DNA of 12,809 nt from Frankiales bacterium (GCA_025963265.1 JAOPUY010000558.1:1-12809), one strand, 5' to 3'. Counted from the stretch's first letter, positions 6,157-12,809 are shown. Program-made: numbers and translations. Notes: generated by a model not told the origin, from the letters alone.

Positions 6157-7752
6157 CTAGCGCCAAGGTCTGTGGCTGCTTTGCCCGTCCGGGTCATAGA
6201 CGAGTCGGTACAACGGGGTTGCCCAGAGGGCGGTGGAATTGGACATCGCAAGTTCGGGATACGGCCGCAACCGTCCGGGTGGCCGTAGGCCGGCTCGACC
6301 GGACTCGTGCCACTGCTGCAGGGTGTTGGCGCTGTCGGCAAAGGCGGCGAAGGCCGACTTGGGATCGCACAGGTGATCGACTTTGCCCGGTTCGAGGTCG
6401 AGATGTTCGGCTGCTAACTGTAGGCGGAGATCGCGCGCGAACCGTCGCGCTCCGTGCCCCGAGCGGTCAAGGACACGGGGAGGTCTTTCATCGAGCCGTT
6501 CGTCGATCATCGCGCAGGCGAGTTCCGAGTCGTGCGTCCACGAGCGTCGGTTGATGTTGTCGGAGCCGACGCTTGCCCAGAGATCGTCGACGATCCCGAC
6601 CTTCGCGTGGACGTATATGGGGGTGCTCGCGGAATTTTCAATTCCGTAAATCCCCACGCGGGCACCGCCGGCGCTTCTCACGAGGTCAACCGCAGCTTTC
6701 CTGCCGATAAGGTTCGGAGGTTCGGAGAACCGTCCGTCCTGATCCGGATGCAGTGGTAGCACCACGATGAGGTGCAGCTCAGGCTGGGATTCAAGGGCTT
6801 TCGCGAAGCTGGCGACGATGCCGGCGTTCCAGAAGTACTGGTCCTCGATGTAGATCAGGCTGCGGGCGCGCCCGATGACCTTCTTGTAGGCGGCGGCGAC
6901 GCTGAACTCCCCCTCGGGAGCGAAGGGAAAGGACGGACGCTTCTGGGGGTAGGTGCGCAGGAGTTGCACCTGAATGGTCCCCTGCGGGCGGTTGGCAGGA
7001 AGTTGGCTGGGCAGCGGGCTGGGATTGATGTCCTCGCCGCGCATTCGGTCGGCCAGGTTGCTCAACGGATTTCGGTTGAGCGGGGTGGGGTCTTCCCATC
7101 GTTCTCGAAACACCGTTTCCACGTCCCTGACCGCTGGGCCCCGCAGCGCGACCTGCACGTCGTGCCACGGTGGGCGGGACCCGTAGACCTTGGCCATGGG
7201 CTGGCGTTGCGGGTCGCCGGCGTGGTTCTCATCGTCGGACCTGCTGTGGCACAGGTCGATGCCGCCCACGAACGCGACATCCAATTCGGGGCGGTCGGGG
7301 TGACGCAGCACCACGAACTTCTGGTGGTGGGAGCCTCCCGGCCGTACTCGCATGTCCCGGACGACCTCGCCGCCAGCGCGGTTGACCTCCTCTCCGAGAT
7401 GCCGATTCTCCTGCTCGCTGAAAGCGAGGCGGTCTAAATGCGAGCGCCAGACCAAGCCTCTGACCAGCACGCCGCGCTGCGCGGCATCGCACAGCACCCG
7501 TCCGACTTGAGTGTCCGGGCCGTCCATCAACTGGTCCGGGTCGCCCCGCCAATCGGTGAAGAGGAGCAAGTCGTCACGGCGCATCAGCCGGATGCAGCGC
7601 AGCAGCTCCGGCAGATAGGAGCCGCCATGGATCAGCGGTGTGACCTCGTTTCTTGAGGTCCAGTCCAAGCCGTCGTCGTGATCTCGGCCCAGCCTGGTCC
7701 AGGCATTCCCGCGCTCGGCAGCGCTGAGGAACCAGTCGTCCTCGGCAGTCAT
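6157..7752 (-). CDS. Phospholipase D-like protein with two HKD domains
   Basis: The 531-residue protein has two phospholipase D active-site motifs. The second is complete: HAKVGIVD (382-389) followed by GSDNINRRS (396-404). The first reads HHQKFVVL (142-149), where the Asp position is Arg150, and is followed by FVGGID (161-166) after a short insertion. The layout with two HKD halves of about 220 residues and RERWEDP (216-222) resembles bacterial PLD/cardiolipin-synthase-like enzymes rather than the short Nuc type. No signal peptide or membrane helix is evident, so it is probably cytoplasmic or membrane-peripheral. It could hydrolyse or transfer phospholipid head groups; the substrate is unknown. 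The ATG at 7752 overlaps the DUF1206 stop by four bases. An upstream in-frame start at 7830 would add an Arg-rich leader from inside the DUF1206 gene. Confidence 0.88.
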   Translation of the reverse strand: MTAEDDWFLSAAERGNAWTRLGRDHDDGLDWTSRNEVTPLIHGGSYLPELLRCIRLMRRDDLLLFTDWRGDPDQLMDGPDTQVGRVLCDAAQRGVLVRGLVWRSHLDRLAFSEQENRHLGEEVNRAGGEVVRDMRVRPGGSHHQKFVVLRHPDRPELDVAFVGGIDLCHSRSDDENHAGDPQRQPMAKVYGSRPPWHDVQVALRGPAVRDVETVFRERWEDPTPLNRNPLSNLADRMRGEDINPSPLPSQLPANRPQGTIQVQLLRTYPQKRPSFPFAPEGEFSVAAAYKKVIGRARSLIYIEDQYFWNAGIVASFAKALESQPELHLIVVLPLHPDQDGRFSEPPNLIGRKAAVDLVRSAGGARVGIYGIENSASTPIYVHAKVGIVDDLWASVGSDNINRRSWTHDSELACAMIDERLDERPPRVLDRSGHGARRFARDLRLQLAAEHLDLEPGKVDHLCDPKSAFAAFADSANTLQQWHESGRAGLRPPGRLRPYPELAMSNSTALWATPLYRLVYDPDGQSSHRPWR

Positions 7753-8558
7753 GTCTTGGCCCAACGAGCGGCCGCGAAACCGTAGGCGCCGAACGCGATC
7801 AGTCCGAGGGCTAGCGCCCCTAGCAACCACGGCCCGTACGCGCGGTTCGCCAGAGTGCGCAGCGCGCCGTCCAGGCCGCTAGATTTAGAGGCGTCGAACG
7901 AGATCGCGGCATCGACCGCGAGGGCGCCTGCGACTGCGAAGACGATCCCTCTGGCCGTTGTGCCGATCACGCCGAGACGGACGACGAGTTTTCTGGTCGC
8001 GCCGTGCAGCTCGCCCATCCTTAGCTGCTTCTCGAATTTCTTCGTGAGGCCTTCGGCGACCATGCCGACACCGACAGCGACCACGATCACTCCGATTAGC
8101 CCGACGAGCCAGCGGCCGTAGCCGTGGCGCATGAGCTTGGCGGTGACCGTCTCCTGCTGCTGCGCCTGGCCCTGGCCGCGGCGTCCAGCGATGAACGCGA
8201 ACGTCGTGGCGGAGAGGAACGCGTACACGAGCGCCCGCGCAAGGGACTGCACCCGCGGCCCGACCTTGCCGCCGTCGGCGGCAGTGCCGAACAGAGCCTC
8301 GGACAGCCTCCAGAGCGCGTATCCGGCGAAACCCGCGGCCAGCACCCACAGCAACACGATTCCGAGTGAGTGTCGCGCGATGTCGGCCAGGGCGCCCTTC
8401 TGGTTCGCCTGCTCCGGGCTGTGGCCCAGCGCGATCTGCAAGGCGAGCCACCCAATCACCAGGTACACGAAAGCCCGCGCGCCAAGTCCGAGACGCGCAG
8501 CGGCTTCCATCGCGCGACTATCCGAAGCGTGTCGCGCGGACACCAACGGCTTACTCAT
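7749..8558 (-). CDS. DUF1206 family membrane protein
   Basis: The 269-residue protein has six membrane helices arranged as three repeats of about 70 residues, the hallmark of DUF1206: roughly 22-92, 106-175 and 193-268. Each begins with an (A)R-x-(V/I/L)-V-(Y/F) type helix and ends with a helix preceded by YGxWLxGxxAxGxxxxGxY or close variants, for example YGRWLVGLIGVIVVAVGVG and YGPWLLGALALGLIAFGAYG. The biochemical role of the family is not known. The ATG at 8558 overlaps the kinase stop (ATGA), and the stop overlaps the PLD start in the same way, so it sits in the middle of a three-gene translational unit. A frame open to 8993 exists but lies inside the kinase gene and has no matching domain. 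Confidence 0.9.
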   Translation of the reverse strand: MSKPLVSARHASDSRAMEAAARLGLGARAFVYLVIGWLALQIALGHSPEQANQKGALADIARHSLGIVLLWVLAAGFAGYALWRLSEALFGTAADGGKVGPRVQSLARALVYAFLSATTFAFIAGRRGQGQAQQQETVTAKLMRHGYGRWLVGLIGVIVVAVGVGMVAEGLTKKFEKQLRMGELHGATRKLVVRLGVIGTTARGIVFAVAGALAVDAAISFDASKSSGLDGALRTLANRAYGPWLLGALALGLIAFGAYGFAAARWAKT

Positions 8559-9874
8559 TTCTTGCTCTTGGGTCCATGTTTCTTGATCGCCTTCTTCGCC
8601 TGACCGGGAGGTGCTTGATGCGACGCTGACGCCTTGGTTGCCGGGCGCGGGGCGGGAGCCGGAATCGATGGGCTTACCGGGGCTGATGACATCGCAGGAG
8701 TAGCCCGCACCGTAGGTGAGGGTGACGAGGCAGCTGCCGCCCGAGTCTGGGCAGGCGAACTCGGGGAAGGTGTCAAGGAGGTTCCCAAGGATGGACTTTG
8801 GGAGCGCGGGCCGTGATCGACGACGGCCCCGACCACTACGAGGGCGATCAAAAGGACGCTGACCACGGCAACCACAGCCTTCATTCCCGGCCGCGGCGGT
8901 CTCGGTTTGGCCGGATGAGAGGAGTTCGGTTGCAGCCTCGGTGTTGCCAGCAGAGCCTCCATCGCAACCGTGGAGGTGTCTTCCTCCGACCATGCGAGGG
9001 CATGAGCGGGAGGAACCTCGATCACGCGGGGGAGACGTTGCAGGACGTCAACCGCGGTCGGCCGAGCCTCGGGTTCGCGCTCGGTCATCGATTCCAGCAG
9101 GCTCGCCCACTCTGAGCCAAAGCGCGTGGGTACCGCAGGCTGGCGGTGCAGCCTGGCTATCGCGGCTTCCACGCCGGCGCCGGGGAACGCTAATTCGCCG
9201 GTCAGGCATTGAATCAGGACGAGTCCGAGCGAGTAGATGTCGCTGGCGGGTCCGATCTCTGCTCCCAGCGCCTGTTCCGGGCTGAGGTAATTCGCGGTGC
9301 CAATCGTGAACCCGTCGATCGTCAGCCGAGTGCCGTCGATCATCAGCGCGATGCCAAAGTCGGTCAGCTTCACCGCGAACGGCTGATCCCCGGAGGTTCC
9401 AGCGCCCAGGATGATGTTCGCGGGCTTGATATCGCGATGGACGACCCCAAGACCATGGATATAGCCGAGAGCAGCTGCGACTTCGTTCGCTAGCTGGGCT
9501 GTGTCGGCGGCGCTCAGCGGTCCGGGTTCGAGCTGCTGAGACAGCGTGGGCCCGTTGACGAGCTCCATCACCAGATACGGAGTGTCCGCACCCGTAGGCT
9601 CGTCGAGCGAGCCCGCGTCGTAGACAGTGACCAGACCTGGGTGGTGGAACGAGGACAGCAGCCGCACCTCGGCCGCTACGCGCCGACGGTCTTCACCAGG
9701 CCTTCCGTCGAAGCGGAAAACCTTTAAGGCAACGGCGCGATTCAGAACCTCGTCTCGAGCTGCGAAGACCTCGGCGCTCGAGCCCCGCCCGATGTGGCCG
9801 CTCACGCGGTACCGACCGCCGATCAGCACCCCCGGCGTCGGTGTCCCCGCAAGTGATCCGAGCATGTCATTCAT
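8555..9874 (-). CDS. Transmembrane serine/threonine protein kinase without PASTA domains
   Basis: Numbering from the ATG at 9874 (439 residues), the kinase domain runs from about 22 to 285 with all key motifs: P-loop GRGSSAEVF (29-37), Lys51 in ALKVF, Glu69, HRDIKPAN (146-153), DFG (172-174), GTANYLSPEQ (192-201) and DIYSLG (212-217). It should be active. A membrane helix at 333-352 follows. The outer part of about 85 residues is low-complexity Ser/Pro/Ala/Thr and ends in the basic tail AKKAIKKHGPKSKK. There are no PASTA, lectin or NHL repeats as in well-studied PknB types. The start is uncertain: ATG 9949 would overlap DUF6458 by 59 bases, and ATG 9865 is also possible. It is translationally coupled to DUF1206 downstream, suggesting that DUF1206 or PLD could be a target or partner. 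Confidence 0.92.
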   Translation of the reverse strand: MNDMLGSLAGTPTPGVLIGGRYRVSGHIGRGSSAEVFAARDEVLNRAVALKVFRFDGRPGEDRRRVAAEVRLLSSFHHPGLVTVYDAGSLDEPTGADTPYLVMELVNGPTLSQQLEPGPLSAADTAQLANEVAAALGYIHGLGVVHRDIKPANIILGAGTSGDQPFAVKLTDFGIALMIDGTRLTIDGFTIGTANYLSPEQALGAEIGPASDIYSLGLVLIQCLTGELAFPGAGVEAAIARLHRQPAVPTRFGSEWASLLESMTEREPEARPTAVDVLQRLPRVIEVPPAHALAWSEEDTSTVAMEALLATPRLQPNSSHPAKPRPPRPGMKAVVAVVSVLLIALVVVGAVVDHGPRSQSPSLGTSLTPSPSSPAQTRAAAASSPSPTVRATPAMSSAPVSPSIPAPAPRPATKASASHQAPPGQAKKAIKKHGPKSKK

Positions 9875-9890
9875 GCGGTCGGTGGTTTGC

Positions 9891-10121
9891 TCAGAGCTGG
9901 GGGTCGTTGGGCTCGACGTAAGTCGTGTGGCCCGGTCGGCTAATGACATCTGTTCGCCTGCGACTCGTCATCAGGATGAGTCCAAGCAACAATCCAGCGG
10001 CCCCGACGATCATCAGAATCACTCCGACCGTTCCCACGTCAACCCCGTTGACCCGATCGGTGACGGCGAATTTGAGTATCGCGCCTACCGCGATCAACAG
10101 GAAGCTTGCACCAAGCGTCAT
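9891..10121 (-). CDS. DUF6458 family small membrane protein
   Basis: The 76-residue product has two hydrophobic helices, TLGASFLLIAVGAILKFAV (2-20) and VGTVGVILMIVGAAGLLLGLIL (29-50), joined by TDRVNGVD, followed by a polar cytoplasmic tail. This is the DUF6458 pattern (GAILxFAV...DVxxVGxILMxVG), a small actinobacterial family of unknown function. I chose the ATG at 10121, which begins at the first helix as in relatives; a TTG at 10148 would add nine hydrophilic residues. It ends 16 bases upstream of the chosen kinase start, so it is probably the first gene of the long minus-strand operon. It is divergent from another mini membrane protein (DUF6131) across about 200 bases. Confidence 0.82.
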   Translation of the reverse strand: MTLGASFLLIAVGAILKFAVTDRVNGVDVGTVGVILMIVGAAGLLLGLILMTSRRRTDVISRPGHTTYVEPNDPQL

Positions 10122-10323
10122 GATCGGTTTCCAGTCTTCAGCAACCAATCGCCTGTTTCGATCGGCCGGCCGCCGCAGCTAGCCTCGCCCGCGGCAGAAC
10201 GGCCGCCGTTGGCATTTCAAGATAACAGTCTCCGACACAGGATGTAGGAGAAACTGCGAAATCGCGTTAGAGTTCTCCCGCGACGGTGAGCCACCACCAG
10301 TGCACACTCGCAAGGAGATCGCG
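10122..10323. promoter_or_regulatory. Divergent promoter region between DUF6458 and DUF6131
   Basis: Both flanking genes read outward, so promoters in both directions must lie here. It holds the ten-base palindrome CGGCCGGCCG (10163-10172) and a direct repeat of CGGCCGCCG (10167-10175 and 10200-10208). I could not place a convincing sigma-factor pair; the SigF pattern GTTT-N15-GGGTA is not evident. Confidence 0.45.
10312..10317 (+). promoter_or_regulatory. Ribosome binding site of the DUF6131 gene
   Basis: AAGGAG lies six bases before the ATG at 10324, a near-ideal Shine-Dalgarno sequence that supports this short gene. Confidence 0.8.
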
Positions 10324-10479
10324 ATGATCGTCCTCGGCATCATTCTGCTCGTCATCGGCTTCGTGGCCAAGATCGCTATCCTTTGGACCATCGGCATCAT
10401 CCTCGTCGTCATCGGCGCGATTCTCGCGCTGCTGGGAACCGCAGGCCGCGAAATCGGCGGTCGCCGCCACTGGTACTGA
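10324..10479 (+). CDS. DUF6131 family small membrane protein (51 aa)
   Basis: A short frame encodes 51 residues: MIVLGIILLVIGFVAKIAI, then LWTIGIILVVIGAILALLG, then a basic end GREIGGRRHWY. Two hydrophobic helices and the terminal GGRRHW(Y/F) match the DUF6131 family of actinobacterial mini membrane proteins, which has no assigned function. AAGGAG six bases before the ATG is the best ribosome binding site in the window and makes translation very likely. It is divergent from DUF6458 and is followed by 295 bases before the SRPBCC gene, so co-transcription with the latter is uncertain. Confidence 0.88.
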   Translation: MIVLGIILLVIGFVAKIAILWTIGIILVVIGAILALLGTAGREIGGRRHWY

Positions 10480-10774
10480 CAGTGCCAAGCAGCTGACCTG
10501 CAGAAGCGGCGGGCTGTAGACCTCGGTGAGCGACCCAACCTGGTCGGTCACCCGCTCGCTGCTTCTGCTTTTCCCCAGCGCATTCGACTGGCTGCCCTCT
10601 CGGGGAAAACTCGCTCCGAAGGCTTGCCCGGTGCTGGGGACTTCGTTCGCTATCGTCAGCGTCGTCAGCTGGCGCAGCCAACACGGGACTTCTGCGGGCA
10701 GCAGCCGGCAGCGCACGTGGACAGGGGCCTGAACAAGGCGGGCCAATGAATGCAGATCGAAAGTCGGTATTTGT
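10480..10774. other. Intergenic region with inverted repeat
   Basis: No coding frame here shows a recognisable domain. It contains a perfect eight-base inverted repeat, TTTTCCCC (10569-10576) and GGGGAAAA (10602-10609). A competing pair, TCCCCAGC near 10572-10579 with GCTGGGGA at 10633-10640, shares the left arm. The region must hold the promoter of the SRPBCC gene or the 3' end of the DUF6131 transcript. Confidence 0.4.
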
Positions 10775-11224
10775 ATGCCTTCTGTGACGAAATCCATCGA
10801 CGTGGCCGTCCCAGTCGCCGCCGCGTACGACAAGTGGACCCAGTTCGAGTCCTTTCCCTACTTCATGGGCGGCGTAGAGAGCGTCACCCAGATCGACGCC
10901 ACCCACTCGCACTGGGTGACGACGCTCGGCGGCGTCATCCGCGAGTTCGACACTGTCATCACCGAGCAGCAACCTGATGAGCGCGTCGCCTGGACGAGCA
11001 CTGAAGGCACCGACCACGCAGCGGTCGTGAGGTTTCACCGGCTATCCGACAAGGAGACGAGGGTGACGGTGGAGCTGGAATGGCAAGCCCGAGGCATCGC
11101 GGGAAATACCGGTGCCCTGGTCGGTCTCGACGACCATCAAGTCGGCGCGGACCTGGATCGGTTCAAGGACTGCGTCGAGAAGCGGGGCGGTGTGGACGGG
11201 CAGGTCTCCGGGCCTGGCGTCTAA
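10775..11224 (+). CDS. SRPBCC family protein (START/Bet v1-like, polyketide cyclase/COQ10 type)
   Basis: The 149-residue product follows the SRPBCC (helix-grip) fold: strand SVTKSIDVAVPVAAAYDKWTQFESFPYFMGGVESV (3-37) with the short helices after the first strand, then alternating strands HWVTTLGGVIREFDTVITEQQPDERVAWTS (46-75), AAVVRFHRLSDKETRVTVELEWQARG (82-107) and a long C-terminal helix with LDDHQVGADLDRFKDCVEKRG (118-138). Such proteins bind lipids or other hydrophobic ligands in a cavity; this short actinobacterial type is often seen near stress genes, and its ligand is unknown. The ATG at 10775 starts right at the first strand, though no strong Shine-Dalgarno sequence precedes it; GTG at 10784 is not excluded. 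It is convergent with the ZIP transporter gene. Confidence 0.87.
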   Translation: MPSVTKSIDVAVPVAAAYDKWTQFESFPYFMGGVESVTQIDATHSHWVTTLGGVIREFDTVITEQQPDERVAWTSTEGTDHAAVVRFHRLSDKETRVTVELEWQARGIAGNTGALVGLDDHQVGADLDRFKDCVEKRGGVDGQVSGPGV

Positions 11225-11238
11225 CCATCGCGCGACCG

Positions 11239-11252
11239 CCGCCCGGGGGCGG
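11239..11252. terminator. Candidate bidirectional terminator hairpin between SRPBCC and ZIP genes
   Basis: CCGCC (11239-11243) and GGCGG (11248-11252) form a perfect stem with a four-base loop in the 40-base gap between two convergent stop codons. No T tract follows. Position and stem stability make it a plausible terminator for both strands. Confidence 0.5.
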
Positions 11253-11264
11253 AGTTGAGGGGAC

Positions 11265-12131
11265 TTAGGCGCCGCCGGCCGTGACGATCGCGTCGGTGAT
11301 GAAGCCGGCCAGCATGCCGACCAGCAGTCCGTAGGCCAGCACGTCGGGGCGTTTGGCCTTGGCCGCGATGCCAAGCAGTTGGGCCACGACGTAGATGATC
11401 GAGCCCGCCGCCAGCGTCAGGAAGACTACGCTGACCGCGGCGTTGGTGAACCCGTGGCCGATCGCCGTGCCGATCAGGGTGGGGCCGCCGCCGATCAAGC
11501 CGAGTGTGAGCAGGAAGCGCCAGCTGGGTCTGGGCGTGCCGCCGGCGTCGTCCCGGTCGCCGGCCAGGGGCGCCACGATCCCGAAGCCCTCGGTCGCGTT
11601 ATGCAGCCCAAAGCCGATGACCAGGACCGTCGCGAGGGCCACCTCCCCGCTGGCGGCGGACTGGCCGATCGCCAAGCCCTCGGCGAAATTGTGGAGCCCG
11701 ATTCCGACTGCGATCAGCAACGCCAGCCGTCGGGCCTCGGTCCAGCCTCGGAGCCCGACTCGGCCGGCCGGGCGCTCGCGGACCGACATCGCCCCTGGGC
11801 CGAGATGCGTGGCCATGCTCGCCGCCATGTACCGCTCATACCCGACTAGCGACAGGAGGCCGACGGCGAGTCCGCCGGCGAATAGCGCGCCGTACCCGAA
11901 CACCGGGGCCAGGCCTCCGGTGTGGGCGTGCACGGCGGCCAGGGCGCCGTCGATCGGCTCCCAGGCGTGGCTCAGCACGTCCCACACCAGGAACAAAAGC
12001 ACCCCGACGGCGGTGGCGTTGAGAAACAGCCGTAGCGAGGGGGCCGGGCGGCGGAGTCGGCCTACCGGCAGGCCGAAGACGATCGTCGCTCCGGCGATGA
12101 AGCCGAGCAGCAGCGTCTTGGAGAGTTCCAT
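11265..12131 (-). CDS. ZIP family divalent metal transporter
   Basis: The 288-residue protein has about eight membrane helices (around 5-22, 35-52, 76-97, 135-157, 166-190, 205-226, 232-252, 264-283). The two metal-binding motifs of ZIP transporters are present: HNFAEG (147-152) in the fourth helix and HNATEG (177-182) in the fifth. The cytoplasmic loop 98-133 is short and Arg-rich and lacks a His cluster. Family members move Zn2+, Fe2+ or Mn2+ into the cytoplasm; the ion is not readable here. The start is fixed by GGAGG four bases before the ATG. An upstream TAGG/CCTA repeat (12144-12166) suggests metal-dependent control. It is transcribed from its own promoter, 191 bases downstream of the LuxR-type gene. 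Confidence 0.9.
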   Translation of the reverse strand: MELSKTLLLGFIAGATIVFGLPVGRLRRPAPSLRLFLNATAVGVLLFLVWDVLSHAWEPIDGALAAVHAHTGGLAPVFGYGALFAGGLAVGLLSLVGYERYMAASMATHLGPGAMSVRERPAGRVGLRGWTEARRLALLIAVGIGLHNFAEGLAIGQSAASGEVALATVLVIGFGLHNATEGFGIVAPLAGDRDDAGGTPRPSWRFLLTLGLIGGGPTLIGTAIGHGFTNAAVSVVFLTLAAGSIIYVVAQLLGIAAKAKRPDVLAYGLLVGMLAGFITDAIVTAGGA

Positions 12132-12135
12132 TGGT

Positions 12136-12140
12136 CCTCC
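12136..12140 (-). promoter_or_regulatory. Ribosome binding site of the ZIP gene
   Basis: The minus strand reads GGAGG four bases before the ATG at 12131, a full Shine-Dalgarno match that fixes the start. Confidence 0.75.
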
Positions 12141-12143
12141 GAG

Positions 12144-12166
12144 TTAGGATGCCCTACCCTTACCTA
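12144..12166. promoter_or_regulatory. Possible DtxR/MntR-type metal-regulator site upstream of the ZIP gene
   Basis: TTAGG (12144-12148) and ACCTA (12162-12166) face each other. On the minus strand the sequence reads TAGGTAAGGGTAGGG, with TAGG-like units every five bases. The left half resembles the iron box TTAGGTTAGGCTAACCTAA bound by DtxR/IdeR, but the spacing between arms (14 bases against 9-11) is too long for a standard box. It could also be part of the promoter only. Confidence 0.35.
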
Positions 12167-12322
12167 CGCGCCTCAAAAAGGCAAGACGCGACCGCGGAGG
12201 TCGGGCCGATTGACCTGCTGGCGCAGGATCGCGACTCGCGGCCTAAGACGATGCTGGCCACGTCACGACTGGCGGCCGGCGTCGAGCGCTGTTCGAGCCT
12301 GCCGTGGCCGCCGATGACCGCA

Positions 12323-12809
12323 TCAGTTTTTGTGTCTTGGTCGCAGCAGCGCGATTAGCTCCTGTTGGGATTTCACGCCGAGTTTGTGGAAAACCGAGGA
12401 CAGGTGGTTGCGTATCGTGCCTTGACTGAGGAAGAGCTGCTGTGCGATCGCGGGAACTCGGTCCCCGGCCAGCAGGCGGGACACGACGTCGAGTTCTCGG
12501 CTGGAAAGCCGGGCGAAGCCGGCCACGGGTCGTCCCGGCGATGAGGCCAGCGACTGGGACGCGGTGGCGCCTCGAAGGCCTTGGCTCAAGCGGGTCAGCA
12601 ATGCGGAGACCGACGGACCGTCGGCTGTCACTTCGGGACGACCGTCGGGGAGCCGGGTCGGGTCCTCGAAGACCAGGAAGCCATCGGCCTCATAGCCCGC
12701 GACGCGCTCGGGCGAGGTGATGACGGAGAGCGCCCAGAGCCGGTCGGTGTGCTGCTCGCGCACTGCGTTCAGCTGCACGCGCAGCTTGTCGGCCATGGTG
12801 GTGCTGCCG
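12323..12809 (-). CDS. LuxR-type helix-turn-helix regulator, probably PAS-containing (cut by window edge)
   Basis: The C-terminal 60 residues form a LuxR/FixJ DNA-binding domain: FARLSSRELDVVSRLLAGDRVPAIAQQL, then FLSQGTIRNHLSSVFHKLGVKSQQELIALL, with the usual ExxV, helix-turn-helix and KLG(V)xS positions. The part before it (DKLRVQLNAVREQHTDRLWALSVITSPERV) reads like the last strands of a PAS-type sensor, followed by a linker. The frame stays open past the first ATG at 12796 to the edge, so the gene probably continues and the true start lies outside. No receiver domain is seen, so it is not a classical two-component regulator. It lies upstream of the ZIP gene on the same strand but 191 bases away; a link is not shown. 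Confidence 0.82.
   Translation of the reverse strand, partial: GSTTMADKLRVQLNAVREQHTDRLWALSVITSPERVAGYEADGFLVFEDPTRLPDGRPEVTADGPSVSALLTRLSQGLRGATASQSLASSPGRPVAGFARLSSRELDVVSRLLAGDRVPAIAQQLFLSQGTIRNHLSSVFHKLGVKSQQELIALLRPRHKN

Noticed and set aside
6772..7437. Plus-strand frame of 221 codons inside the PLD gene
   Set aside because: Shadow frame: the PLD gene on the other strand has both HKD motifs; this translation has no domain.
8559..8993. N-terminal extension of the DUF1206 protein
   Set aside because: It would lie inside the kinase gene and adds 145 residues with no DUF1206 similarity; the ATGA overlap sets the start at 8558.
6157..10121. Reading the PLD-containing unit as a known phage-defence system
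   Set aside because: The PLD is of the long lipid-type and no nuclease, toxin, sensor NTPase or known defence partner is present, so I do not name it as such.
10409..11038. Minus-strand frame of 209 codons across DUF6131 and SRPBCC
   Set aside because: No domain; both plus-strand genes it crosses have family patterns.
11395..12147. Plus-strand frame of 250 codons over the ZIP gene
   Set aside because: Ser/Pro/Arg-rich antisense shadow of the ZIP transporter, whose HNxxEG motifs are clear.

Overview
The window is high-GC DNA with GTG starts, four-base start/stop overlaps and gene families that are most at home in actinomycetes: DUF6458 and DUF6131 mini membrane proteins, DUF1206, a Pro/Ser-rich transmembrane Ser/Thr kinase and BlaI-M56 pairs. 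I cannot name the genus. I see no tRNA, rRNA, CRISPR array or insertion sequence. The impression is an accessory, envelope- and stress-related chromosomal stretch that has lost pieces of genes.

Left part (1-2911). A BlaI-type repressor is cut by the left edge (minus strand). About 0.8 kb follows with no gene I can defend, then a short-chain dehydrogenase homologue lacking the catalytic Ser and Tyr. A DedA membrane protein lies convergent to it. DedA is preceded by a 53-codon reading frame that resembles the C-terminus of the undecaprenyl-diphosphate phosphatase UppP and overlaps the dedA start by four bases. Next comes a collapsed OmpR-type response regulator: the start of a receiver joined to the start of a winged helix.

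Middle part (2931-4710, plus strand). A DMT-superfamily permease and a PAP2 lipid phosphatase form a pair joined by an ATGA overlap.

Central minus-strand run (10121 down to 4770). The order is DUF6458 small membrane protein, Ser/Thr kinase, DUF1206 membrane protein, two-HKD phospholipase D-like protein, BlaI repressor, M56 metallopeptidase. Kinase/DUF1206, DUF1206/PLD and BlaI/M56 each share an ATGA overlap, so kinase, DUF1206 and PLD are probably translated as one unit. BlaI-M56 probably has its own promoter and operator.

Right part (10122-12809). A 51-aa DUF6131 membrane protein is divergent from DUF6458 and is followed by an SRPBCC lipid-binding-fold protein. Convergent to these is a ZIP metal transporter with a strong ribosome binding site and a TAGG/CCTA repeat upstream. 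A LuxR-type regulator without a visible receiver domain runs off the right edge.

The shared theme is the cell envelope. Three genes or remnants touch lipid phosphates (DedA, UppP remnant, PAP2), one is PLD-like, and several small membrane proteins and signalling genes surround them. The best candidate for an undescribed system is the kinase-DUF1206-PLD unit, read as a membrane-signalling module; that function is inference.
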